Both the position numbers and the translations under genes were made by a program. A stretch of 64,000 bases of DNA, from NCBI GenBank assembly GCA_946999045.1, contig CAMQBR010000006.1, forward strand, positions 5,114 through 69,113, in the 5' to 3' direction. Under the pieces are notes generated by a model, which was given only the letters and a program-made list of their open reading frames with translations, was not told the DNA's origin and did not search any database. The stretch comes from an uncultured Prevotella sp. (GTDB taxonomy: Bacteria; Bacteroidota; Bacteroidia; Bacteroidales; Bacteroidaceae). Below are positions 36,286-44,437 of this stretch, piece after piece (the stretch's first letter is position 1; each line of letters starts with the position of its first letter).

Positions 36286-37022
36286 TTTTAGTTGTTGTTT
36301 TCTTCTACGCTGTTTACAACAAAAAAATATCATTTTTTTATGGAAGAGCTGTGATTATGTATAAGCTCATGATTGGAAGAAGGGTTGAAAAAATAAATAC
36401 CATCTCCCCCCCCAAAAAAAAAATGTAAAAAAGTTTACAACGCCCTGTTCATAAATCGTTTATTTACAGCTAACTTTCGTCTTTATTACAAATACGCAAA
36501 AAATAAGTACTTTTAGTATCTTCTTGTTTCACAATGTGTTATAGTAACATCTTGCTATATAACAGCCATTTGTTAAACGTTTAAAGCGCAAAAGCATTGA
36601 CTTTCTTCCCTTATCTATATGCTTTAGTTCTCTTGACTCATGTTATTAGTCGTACAAACTACAGTTAACAATAGCCTTATCTCAATGCTTTAAGTAAAAA
36701 AAAATCCCCTTTTTTCACTCTTCCATGAACATTATATACGCTCTTTTTATATATAGCATGTTTATTTTCTCTCTATTTCCCATTTTTTTTACACCCACTT
36801 TTTTGTCATTTTTTAGGACAAAAACTATTACTTGTGCCACATGTTTTTTTTATAGAACTGCCCTATATACAAAACTCTTTCGTTGATGATGGCTCAATAA
36901 TTTGTCTTTGCTAAATTAGTAGTTGATATGAACAGTCTAAAATACTGCCCCTTATTTATTGCCCTATTTGCGAACAATTGCACAATATTGTTCGGAATTT
37001 AACGTAATTCATGGCTTTTTAT
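36286..37022. other. Gene-free AT-rich spacer
   Basis: No gene is supported. A run of eight C (36406-36413) is followed directly by ten A. The rest is low-complexity AT-rich sequence up to the promoter of the next gene. The frame 36201-36428 crosses the terminator and is not credible. Confidence 0.6.
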
Positions 37023-37053
37023 TTTGAAAATAACGCAAATAACTGTAACTTTG
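37023..37053 (+). promoter_or_regulatory. Promoter of the acetyltransferase-like gene
   Basis: TTTG at 37023-37026, spacer 19, TAACTTTG at 37046-37053: a full match. The ATG follows 35 bp later. Confidence 0.75.
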
Positions 37054-37087
37054 CAAGCCTATTATAGCTTATAATTTTAATTTTAGT

Positions 37088-38236
37088 ATGTCATCTGTAC
37101 AAATAAAGAAGGTTGAGACGCGTAAAGACTTAAACGCTTTTGTAGATTTTCATTACGACCTTTATGAAAGTAATCCATACGATGTACCCAATCTTTTCAT
37201 GGACGACGTTAATACGTTACGTAAAGATAAAAATGCCGCATTCGACTTTTGTGAAGCTGAATATTATTTAGCTTACAAAGAGGGTAAGGTGGTAGGGCGT
37301 GTAGCAGCTATCATTAATCATCGTGCCAACGAACGCTGGAACAGAAAAAGTGTGCGCTTTGGTTGGATAGATTTTATTGATGATATTGAGGTGTCGGGTG
37401 CATTGCTTAAGCAGGTAGGTGAGTATGGTAAGTCTAAAGGCATGACAGAAATTGTGGGGCCATTGGGATTTACAGATATGGACCCTGAAGGTATGCTTAC
37501 ATGGGGCTTTGATAAATTGAGCACCATGATTACCATATATAATTATCCTTACTATCCAGAACATCTAAAAAAGTTGGGCGGTTGGGAAATTGACCAAACC
37601 TACGTAGAATACTTCTTGGATGTACCTAAAGAGATACCAGCTAAGTATGCTAATATAGCCAAGATGATAGAAACTCGTTACAACCTGCATGTAAAGAAAT
37701 TAACACGCAAGGAGGTAACAAAGGGTAGATATGGACAAAAGGTCTTTGAAATTATCAATGAAACCTATAAAGACCTTTACGGCTATTCGCAGTTGAGTGA
37801 AAAGCAGATAGATCATTATGTAAATATGTATCTGCGCTTTGCCGACCTCAATATGATTACGCTTATTGAAGACTGGAATAAGGATAAAAAGCTCATAGGT
37901 GTAGGTATTTCTATCCCATCTTTGTCGCTTGCACTGCAAAAGTGTCGGCGTGGACGTTTGTTGCCTTTTGGATGGTGGCATTTACTAAGAGCTATTAAGT
38001 TTAAGAAAACAGGCGGTGGTGGCGACTTGCTGTTGTTAGGAGTGTTGCCAGAGTATCGCTCAAAGGGAGCTAATGCTTTGCTGTTTACCGACTTGATACC
38101 AGTATTTAATAAATATGGATTTACATGGGCAGAGAGCCAGGCTGAACTGATAACCAACGAAGGAGTACAAAGCCAGTGGGGCCCCTTAAAGCCTACTAAC
38201 CACAAACGCCGTAGCTGCTTTAAAAAGGAGCTGTAA
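37088..38236 (+). CDS. GNAT-like acetyltransferase family protein
   Basis: It has 382 residues. The N-terminal half contains YYLAYKEGKVVGRVAAIINH at about residues 58-77 and RFGWIDFIDDIEVSGALLK, which resemble the central strands of GNAT acetyltransferases. GPLGFTDMDPEGMLTWGFDK at about 124-143 is highly conserved among Bacteroidetes relatives as I remember them. The C-terminal part has LLLLGVLPEYRSKGANALLF, a second GNAT-like acetyl-CoA loop (RxxGA). A duplicated GNAT fold is therefore possible. The substrate is unknown; homologs are mostly called hypothetical. It has its own promoter. Confidence 0.75.
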   Translation: MSSVQIKKVETRKDLNAFVDFHYDLYESNPYDVPNLFMDDVNTLRKDKNAAFDFCEAEYYLAYKEGKVVGRVAAIINHRANERWNRKSVRFGWIDFIDDIEVSGALLKQVGEYGKSKGMTEIVGPLGFTDMDPEGMLTWGFDKLSTMITIYNYPYYPEHLKKLGGWEIDQTYVEYFLDVPKEIPAKYANIAKMIETRYNLHVKKLTRKEVTKGRYGQKVFEIINETYKDLYGYSQLSEKQIDHYVNMYLRFADLNMITLIEDWNKDKKLIGVGISIPSLSLALQKCRRGRLLPFGWWHLLRAIKFKKTGGGGDLLLLGVLPEYRSKGANALLFTDLIPVFNKYGFTWAESQAELITNEGVQSQWGPLKPTNHKRRSCFKKEL

Positions 38237-38240
38237 TTAA

Positions 38241-38430
38241 GGATGGTTCTATAAAATTACCACCGTATTATATGGTGAGTATACATTTTATGAAATACGT
38301 TTTGTTATTTTGTGGGCTCTTTTGGGTTCAATTTGCTTGTTCGTTCAGAGTAGTATAGCTCGCTATACTACTTCACTCATAAACAAATTGACCTCAAAAA
38401 TAGTGTCAAAGCTAATTTGTAGAACCAGCC
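38241..38430. repeat. Foldback MITE-like repeat, copy 4
   Basis: Left end GGTTCTATAAAATTACCACC, right end GCTAATTTGTAGAACCAGCC. The core palindrome GTATAGCTCGCTATAC is flanked by inverted arms GGGTTCAATTTG and CAAATTGACCTC. It is about 190 bp and by eye very close to copy 6. TAA is found on both sides of the element, a possible short target duplication. Confidence 0.9.
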
Positions 38431-38487
38431 TAAAGAGAGTAGATAGAGGGAGGAATACATGCTCCTCTTTATAAATAAAGATAAAAA

Positions 38488-40500
38488 ATGACCAACCAGA
38501 TAAATCAAGAATTACAACCAAAGCAAAAAGAGAACGTAACATCACTTGTGTCAGAACAAGATAAAACTGTTGATTACACCGATGATAACATCCGACACTT
38601 GTCGGATATGGAGCATGTGCGTACTCGACCTGGTATGTATATTGGTAGGTTGGGCGATGGGGCATTGCCCGAAGATGGTATCTATGTGCTGTTAAAAGAA
38701 GTAATTGATAACTCTATTGACGAGTTTAAAATGAAAGCAGGCGACCGCATAGAGGTAGATATAGAAGACAACTTGCGAGTTACGGTTCGCGACTATGGGC
38801 GTGGTATACCACAAGGTAAGTTGGTTGAGGCGGTAAGTGTGCTTAACACTGGAGGAAAGTATGACTCTAAAGCCTTTAAGAAGAGTGTAGGATTAAATGG
38901 TGTTGGTATTAAAGCCGTGAATGCCTTGAGCTCTCATTTCACAGTAAAGTCGTTTAGAGACGGAAAGGTGAGAGAGATTAACTTTGAAAAAGGAAACAAA
39001 ATAGCGGATAATACTACTAAAACTACCGATGAAACGGGTACTTTTATCTTTTTTGAACCTGATAACACCTTATTCAAAAATTATGTCTTTCACGATGATA
39101 TCGTGGAAAATATGTTGCGCAATTATACTTACTTAAACGCTGGACTAACCATTATGTATAATGGGCGTCGTATTAAGAGTCGTAACGGATTAGAAGATTT
39201 GCTCAACGATAACATGACAACAGAAGGTTTATATCCTATTGTTCATATCGTTGGAGAGGATATTGAGATAGCATTTACGCACACCAATCAGTATGGAGAA
39301 GAGTACCATTCGTTTGTAAATGGACAGCATACCACACAAGGCGGAACGCACCAGAGTGCATTTAAGGAGCATATTGCCAAAACTATTAAAGAATTTTTTG
39401 ATAAAAACTACGAATACACCGATATTCGTAATGGTATCGTTGGTGCTATAGCCATCAATGTAGAAGAACCTGTTTTTGAGAGCCAAACAAAGATTAAACT
39501 GGGGTCTACACAAATGGAGCCTGGTGGCGAGACTATTAATAAATATGTAGGCGACTTTATTAAGCGTGAGGTAGACAACTATCTACACATACATAAGGAA
39601 GATTGTGCCGATATCCTAGAAACTAAGATTAAAGCCAATGAGCATGAGCGTAAGGCTATGGCTGGTGTAACTAAGTTGGCGAGAGAGCGAGCTAAGAAGG
39701 CTAATTTACACAACAGAAAGTTGCGCGATTGTAGAGTACATTTTAGTGATGCCAAGAACGACCGCAAAGAAGAGAGTTGCATCTTTATAACGGAGGGCGA
39801 TTCGGCAAGTGGAAGTATCACTAAAAGCAGAGATGTAAACACTCAAGCCGTATTCTCTTTGCGAGGTAAACCGCTAAATTCGTTTGGATTAACCAAAAAA
39901 GTGGTGTACGAGAACGAGGAATTTAATTTGTTACAAGCAGCTCTTGACATAGAAGACGGTTTAGATACCTTGCGTTATAATAAAGTAATAGTTGCTACCG
40001 ATGCTGATGTAGATGGTATGCACATTCGCTTGTTAATTATTACTTTCTTCCTGCAGTTCTTCCCCGACTTGATAAAAAAGGGGCATGTGTATGTGTTACA
40101 AACTCCATTGTTTAGAGTTCGTAACCGCAGAACGAAGATAAAAGATAAGAAAGTGATAGCCTATGCCGATGAAAAGCTTAATAAAAAGGAACGAAAAAGC
40201 GATTTTATAACTCGTTATTGTTACAGCGAAGAAGAGCGACAGCAAGCTATTAAAGACCTTGGTCCTGACCCAGAGATTACTCGCTTTAAGGGATTGGGAG
40301 AAATTTCTCCTGATGAGTTTGTACATTTTATAGGTGCAGATATGCGCTTAGAACAAGTAACATTGTACAAAACCGATCAGGTTCAAAAACTATTGGAGTA
40401 CTACATGGGTAAAAATACCATGGAGCGACAAAACTTTATTATAGACAACTTGGTGATAGAGGAGGATATTCCCGAAGAAGATACAAACTCTCTTGATTAG
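38488..40500 (+). CDS. parE: DNA topoisomerase IV subunit B (GyrB/ParE family)
   Basis: ATPase subunit of the type II topoisomerase that decatenates daughter chromosomes. It has 670 residues. GHKL ATPase motifs are LLKEVIDNSIDEFK at about 69-82 (catalytic Glu and Asn), RDYGRGIPQGKL, and the GVGIKAVNALSS loop. The TOPRIM domain has ITEGDSASGSITKSR and ATDADVDGMHIRLL (DxD metal site). It lacks the long insert that usually marks GyrB, so ParE is favoured. The first 35 residues are hydrophilic and not part of the fold; an internal start at MEHVRTRPGMYIG is possible but less likely. parC is not nearby. Confidence 0.93.
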   Translation: MTNQINQELQPKQKENVTSLVSEQDKTVDYTDDNIRHLSDMEHVRTRPGMYIGRLGDGALPEDGIYVLLKEVIDNSIDEFKMKAGDRIEVDIEDNLRVTVRDYGRGIPQGKLVEAVSVLNTGGKYDSKAFKKSVGLNGVGIKAVNALSSHFTVKSFRDGKVREINFEKGNKIADNTTKTTDETGTFIFFEPDNTLFKNYVFHDDIVENMLRNYTYLNAGLTIMYNGRRIKSRNGLEDLLNDNMTTEGLYPIVHIVGEDIEIAFTHTNQYGEEYHSFVNGQHTTQGGTHQSAFKEHIAKTIKEFFDKNYEYTDIRNGIVGAIAINVEEPVFESQTKIKLGSTQMEPGGETINKYVGDFIKREVDNYLHIHKEDCADILETKIKANEHERKAMAGVTKLARERAKKANLHNRKLRDCRVHFSDAKNDRKEESCIFITEGDSASGSITKSRDVNTQAVFSLRGKPLNSFGLTKKVVYENEEFNLLQAALDIEDGLDTLRYNKVIVATDADVDGMHIRLLIITFFLQFFPDLIKKGHVYVLQTPLFRVRNRRTKIKDKKVIAYADEKLNKKERKSDFITRYCYSEEERQQAIKDLGPDPEITRFKGLGEISPDEFVHFIGADMRLEQVTLYKTDQVQKLLEYYMGKNTMERQNFIIDNLVIEEDIPEEDTNSLD

Positions 40501-40565
40501 AGAATAGGGCACAAAATATAGCGATTTTTATGCCATTTCATCGTACTTATTTACCTGCAAATATA

Positions 40566-42149
40566 ATGAAACGAACGTTTATTTTTATTATCATCAGCAC
40601 CCTTTTGGGGAGTATATTGACTTCTGCCCAAACAATATCATTTAATTTTGGTAAAACATCTCCTTTACGCAAATTGCAGATAGCAGAGATGGCTATTAAT
40701 AACTTGTATGTTGATACGGTAGATGAAAATAATATGGTAGAGGACGCTATTCGAGGAATGCTGAATGGCTTGGATCCTCATTCTTCGTACTCAACAGCCA
40801 AAGAAACCAAAGCTTTCACCGAGGCTTTGAATGGCTCATTTGAAGGAGTAGGCATACAGTTTAATACCATTCAAGATACACTTGTCATTATTCAAACTAT
40901 TAGTAACGGTCCATGTGAAAAGGTAGGTATTGTAGCAGGCGACCGTATTGTAAGCATAAACGATACCACTGTGGCTGGTGTAAAAATGAATAAGGGCGAA
41001 ATTATGAGCCGATTACGTGGTAAAAAGGGTACAAAGGTAAAGGTGGGTATCATTAGAAGAGGTATTAAAGGGGTTCTCTATTTTACGGTTGTTCGAGATA
41101 AAATACCTCTTAAAACTATTGATGCCAGCTACATGATACGTCCTACTGTGGGATATATCCGTATTGGTAGTTTTGGTGCAAATACGTATGAAGAGTTTAT
41201 GCAGTGTATAGCTTCATTGAAAGAGAAAGGTATGCAACATCTTATATTAGATTTGCAAGATAATGGAGGTGGGTATTTACAATCGGCTGTAAAGATTGCT
41301 AATGAGTTTTTGCAAGCTAATGACTTGATAGTGTACACTAAAGGGCGCAAAACGCCTCGCTATGAATATTGTGCTAAAGGCAATGGTAGTTTGTTAACAG
41401 GTAAGGTGATGGTATTGATTAATGAGTTTTCGGCATCGGCTGCCGAGATTGTTACGGGGGCTTTGCAAGATCAAGACCGTGCTCAAGTAGTAGGAAGACG
41501 TTCGTTTGGTAAGGGATTGGTACAGCGTCCTATAGAATTTCCTGATGGAAGTATGATGAGACTCACCATAGCTCATTATTATACTCCTTCTGGGCGTTGT
41601 ATACAGAAGCCGTATAAAAAGGGCGATCAAATGGATTATGCGCTTGAATTGGATAAGCGTTATAAGCATGGAGAGCTTTATCATGCCGATAGTATTCACT
41701 TTTCTGACTCTTTGAAGTACAAAACGTTACGATTAAAACGTACGGTTTATGGTGGTGGAGGTATCATGCCCGACTTCTTCGTTCCGCTTGATACTACTAA
41801 ATTTACACCATTTTATCGTGAACTATTGGCTAAGGGTATGGTGATAAACGAATGCTTACATTATGTTGACCTGCATCGTAAGCAGTTAAAAAAGAAGTAT
41901 ACAACGTTTGATTTGTTTTTACATGGTTATCAAGTTCCTCAATGTTTAATTGAGCAAATTATTAAGTTGGGTGAGAAAGCGAAGGTTAAACCAAAAGATG
42001 AAACAGAACTAAAACGTACGTTGCCTGCACTTACAACCCAGCTCAAAGCTCTCATTGCTCGTGATTTGTGGGATATGAGTGAGTACTTTTGTATTATCAA
42101 CTCTACCAATGATATTGTTAACAAGGCGGTAGAGTTGATAGGAAAATAG
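40566..42149 (+). CDS. S41-family C-terminal processing peptidase (CtpA/Prc type)
   Basis: Periplasmic serine protease with a PDZ domain, 527 residues. The signal peptide is MKRTFIFIIISTLLGSILTS. This ATG is preferred to one at 40530, which would put 12 residues before the signal. The PDZ domain lies at about 80-170 (GVGIQFN... GPCEKVGIVAGDRIVSIND). The protease core has LILDLQDNGGGYLQSAVKIA, then the Ser in EFSASAAEIVTGALQDQDRA and the Lys in RSFGKGLVQRPIEF. It follows parE by 65 bp in the same direction. It is typical of the secreted S41 proteases of Bacteroidetes; the substrate is not known. Confidence 0.92.
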   Translation: MKRTFIFIIISTLLGSILTSAQTISFNFGKTSPLRKLQIAEMAINNLYVDTVDENNMVEDAIRGMLNGLDPHSSYSTAKETKAFTEALNGSFEGVGIQFNTIQDTLVIIQTISNGPCEKVGIVAGDRIVSINDTTVAGVKMNKGEIMSRLRGKKGTKVKVGIIRRGIKGVLYFTVVRDKIPLKTIDASYMIRPTVGYIRIGSFGANTYEEFMQCIASLKEKGMQHLILDLQDNGGGYLQSAVKIANEFLQANDLIVYTKGRKTPRYEYCAKGNGSLLTGKVMVLINEFSASAAEIVTGALQDQDRAQVVGRRSFGKGLVQRPIEFPDGSMMRLTIAHYYTPSGRCIQKPYKKGDQMDYALELDKRYKHGELYHADSIHFSDSLKYKTLRLKRTVYGGGGIMPDFFVPLDTTKFTPFYRELLAKGMVINECLHYVDLHRKQLKKKYTTFDLFLHGYQVPQCLIEQIIKLGEKAKVKPKDETELKRTLPALTTQLKALIARDLWDMSEYFCIINSTNDIVNKAVELIGK

Positions 42150-42166
42150 GTGAAGGAGAGATGGAT

Positions 42167-42290
42167 AAGTAAACGAGTTTCTTAAAGTTGATAGTTGATA
42201 AGTACTTTACTTACGAACTATTAGCTTGCTTGTTGAGAGTATGTTAACTTGTAAACTTGCAAACTAATAACTCGTTAACTAAGGGGTATA
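42167..42290. repeat. GTTAACTTGTAAACTTG-type short repeats
   Basis: Units such as AGTTGATAGTTGATAAG, GTTAACTTGTAAACTTGC and AACTCGTTAACT fill the gap between the S41 protease and ybeY genes. They are the same class as the tracts flanking the pseudogene at 6566-6927, in both orientations. No four-helix-bundle gene is present between them, so this may be an empty or collapsed site. A weaker tract of this kind is at 12447-12585. Confidence 0.5.
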
Positions 42291-42330
42291 TTATATTATG
42301 AACTTTTGTTAACTCACAAAAATGTGTTAA

Positions 42331-42747
42331 CTACCGATTAAGCATAGCCAATGCCTTATTCTCTGCAGCTTCCATTATTTCTCGTTCGCCAGGACCTTTG
42401 TCGTTGATGCCAACAAGATGTAAGATGCCATGGATAAGAACGCGGTGCAATTCATCATCGAAAGATTTATGAAAAAGTTCGGCATTAGAGCTAACTGTAT
42501 TTAAGCTGATAACAATATCACCATTCAAAACATCATCCTCATCATAGTCAAATGTAATGACATCTGTGTAATAGTCGTGCCCCAAATACTGATTATTAAC
42601 TTCGAGTATTTTCTCATCGCTCACAAACATATAGCCAATTTCACCAATTCTTCGATTGTAAGTAGCTGCAACAGCTTTAATCCAAGCTGATGTCTCACGC
42701 TTTTTTAGTTTTGGCATCTTTACATCGTCTACGTTATATGTAATCAT
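42331..42747 (-). CDS. ybeY: Endoribonuclease YbeY (16S rRNA 3'-end maturation)
   Basis: Zinc-dependent RNase needed for 16S rRNA processing and ribosome quality control. It has 138 residues. The zinc region is HRVLIHGILHLVGINDKG at about residues 105-122. The first two histidines (HGILH) match the family HGxLHLxGxxH, but the third position reads Asp-Lys instead of His, which I recall as usual in Bacteroidetes. Other marks are YLGHDYYTDVITFDYDED at about 54-71, the conserved TDVLSF-like loop. It is the last gene of ruvB-coaD-ybeY. Confidence 0.93.
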   Translation of the reverse strand: MITYNVDDVKMPKLKKRETSAWIKAVAATYNRRIGEIGYMFVSDEKILEVNNQYLGHDYYTDVITFDYDEDDVLNGDIVISLNTVSSNAELFHKSFDDELHRVLIHGILHLVGINDKGPGEREIMEAAENKALAMLNR

Positions 42748-42791
42748 ATAAGACTATTTTTTTTGTCTCTCATTAGCAGAGAGAACATTAA

Positions 42792-43271
42792 TTAAATACT
42801 TTCTTTTTTGCTTTGTGGAGAATGTGGAAGAAATGCTGATACATCACCTCCAAAACGTAATAACTCGCGAACAAGCGTTGAGCTAACACTGGCGAACTGC
42901 GGTTCGGTGTACAATAAAATGGTATCTATACCACCTATCTGCTTGTTAATTTCTGCTTGTTCACGTTCGTACTCAAAGTCTTTTACTGACCTTGCACCTT
43001 TTATAAAATAGTTGGCATGTTCACGCTTAGCAAATTCTATTGACAAATCGTGATATGCTTTTACTGATATTTGGGGTTCATGAGCATATAAGGTTGCAAT
43101 ATTTTGTATACGTTCCTCTTCAGAGAACATATACTTCTTCATGCTATTTACTCCCACACCAATCACTATGCGGTTGAATAGAGGTAATGCCCGTTGTACA
43201 ATAGAGTGATGCCCCACAGTAAAGGGGTCGAAGCTACCTACAAATAAGCCAATTCTTTCGTTGCTGCTCAT
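42792..43271 (-). CDS. coaD: Phosphopantetheine adenylyltransferase
   Basis: Fourth step of coenzyme A synthesis. It has 159 residues, standard length. The nucleotidyltransferase motif is GLFVGSFDPFTVGHHSIVQR at about 8-27 (HxGH). FIKGARSVKDFEYEREQAEI is the substrate-binding stretch in the middle, and SVSSTLVRELLRFGGDVSAF near the end is the ISSTxVR motif. It starts two bases after the ruvB stop, so the genes are co-transcribed. Confidence 0.97.
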   Translation of the reverse strand: MSSNERIGLFVGSFDPFTVGHHSIVQRALPLFNRIVIGVGVNSMKKYMFSEEERIQNIATLYAHEPQISVKAYHDLSIEFAKREHANYFIKGARSVKDFEYEREQAEINKQIGGIDTILLYTEPQFASVSSTLVRELLRFGGDVSAFLPHSPQSKKESI

Positions 43272-43273
43272 AA

Positions 43274-44311
43274 TTATGATGTAAACAAATCTGGTTGACC
43301 AACGTTGCTACTGGTTACATTCCGCCCTAAATGCTGATATGCCAAAAGAGTTGCCATTCGTCCTCTTGGTGTACGTTTGATAAATCCTTCCATGATAAGG
43401 AAGGGTTCGTAAACTTCTTCTACCGTACCAGTATCTTCACCAATTGCCGTAGCAATGGTACTTAATCCAACCGGACCACCACGGAATTTGTCTATGATAG
43501 TTAGCAATATCTTGTTATCTATCTCGTCCAATCCATATTGATCGATGTTTAAAGCTTGTAAAGCAAATTTTGCAATATCTGTATTGATACCTCCATTCCC
43601 CTTTACTTGTGCAAAATCTCGAACTCGTCTTAGCAAAGCATTGGCAATACGGGGTGTACCTCTCGAACGCCGTGCTATTTCGTAAGCCGCTTCTTCTTTG
43701 ATAGGAACTTTTAAGATATGGGCACTCCTAGTAATAATTTTCACCAATGTTTCTGGCTGGTAATATTCTAAGTGCATGTTGATACCAAAGCGAGCACGCA
43801 GTGGAGCTGTTAATAATCCACTTCGAGTGGTAGCTCCTACCAAGGTAAACGGATTTAAGTCTATTTGGATAGAGCGTGCCGAAGGACCTTTATCTATCAT
43901 AATATCAATACGATAATCTTCCATGGCAGAATAAAGATACTCTTCTACTACAGGTGACAGACGGTGAATTTCATCAATAAACAGCACATCGTTGGGCTCA
44001 AGAGAAGTAAGGATACCTGCCAAATCGCCAGGCTTATCAAGCACTGGACCGCTTGTTAACTTAAATCCAACCCCCAACTCGTTGGCAATGATGTTGCTCA
44101 AGGTTGTCTTTCCTAATCCAGGAGGTCCATGCAAAAGGGTATGGTCCAGTGGCTCTTTGCGGTATTTGGCAGCAGCTACAAATATTTCAAGGTTCTCAAC
44201 AACCTTTGGCTGACCGCTAAAATCTGAGAATTTTAGCGGTCGTAATGCGTTTTCAAACTCCTTTTCGGCAGATGAAACTCGCTCTTCTCTTATGTTAAAA
44301 TCTTCTTCCAT
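43274..44311 (-). CDS. ruvB: Holliday junction DNA helicase RuvB
   Basis: Hexameric AAA+ motor that drives branch migration with RuvA. It has 345 residues. The Walker A motif is HGPPGLGKTTLSNIIANELG at about residues 61-80, Walker B VLFIDEIHRLSP near 109-120, sensor 1 TLVGATTRSG near 156-165 and the arginine finger region RSRGTPRIANALLRR near 215-229. The C-terminal winged helix has EPFLIMEGFIKRTPRGR. It is the first gene of ruvB-coaD-ybeY, with a likely promoter box at 44338-44345. Confidence 0.97.
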   Translation of the reverse strand: MEEDFNIREERVSSAEKEFENALRPLKFSDFSGQPKVVENLEIFVAAAKYRKEPLDHTLLHGPPGLGKTTLSNIIANELGVGFKLTSGPVLDKPGDLAGILTSLEPNDVLFIDEIHRLSPVVEEYLYSAMEDYRIDIMIDKGPSARSIQIDLNPFTLVGATTRSGLLTAPLRARFGINMHLEYYQPETLVKIITRSAHILKVPIKEEAAYEIARRSRGTPRIANALLRRVRDFAQVKGNGGINTDIAKFALQALNIDQYGLDEIDNKILLTIIDKFRGGPVGLSTIATAIGEDTGTVEEVYEPFLIMEGFIKRTPRGRMATLLAYQHLGRNVTSSNVGQPDLFTS

Positions 44312-44337
44312 GATTGTTGAGAGTTACTTATCTTTTG

Positions 44338-44345
44338 CAAAGATA
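44338..44345 (-). promoter_or_regulatory. -7 box of the ruvB-coaD-ybeY promoter
   Basis: On the minus strand this reads TATCTTTG (TAnnTTTG), 27 bp before the ruvB ATG. Confidence 0.6.
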
Positions 44346-44437
44346 AACAATAAAATCTACATGACGGTTATTTTTGACACCCAGTTGCATTATATTTTGT
44401 CTACTTTTGTTTTTAGAAACTAAAAATATCAATATAA

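Noticed and set aside
36201..36428. 75-residue frame after the surface lipoprotein
   Set aside because: It runs through a perfect terminator hairpin and a C8A10 tract.
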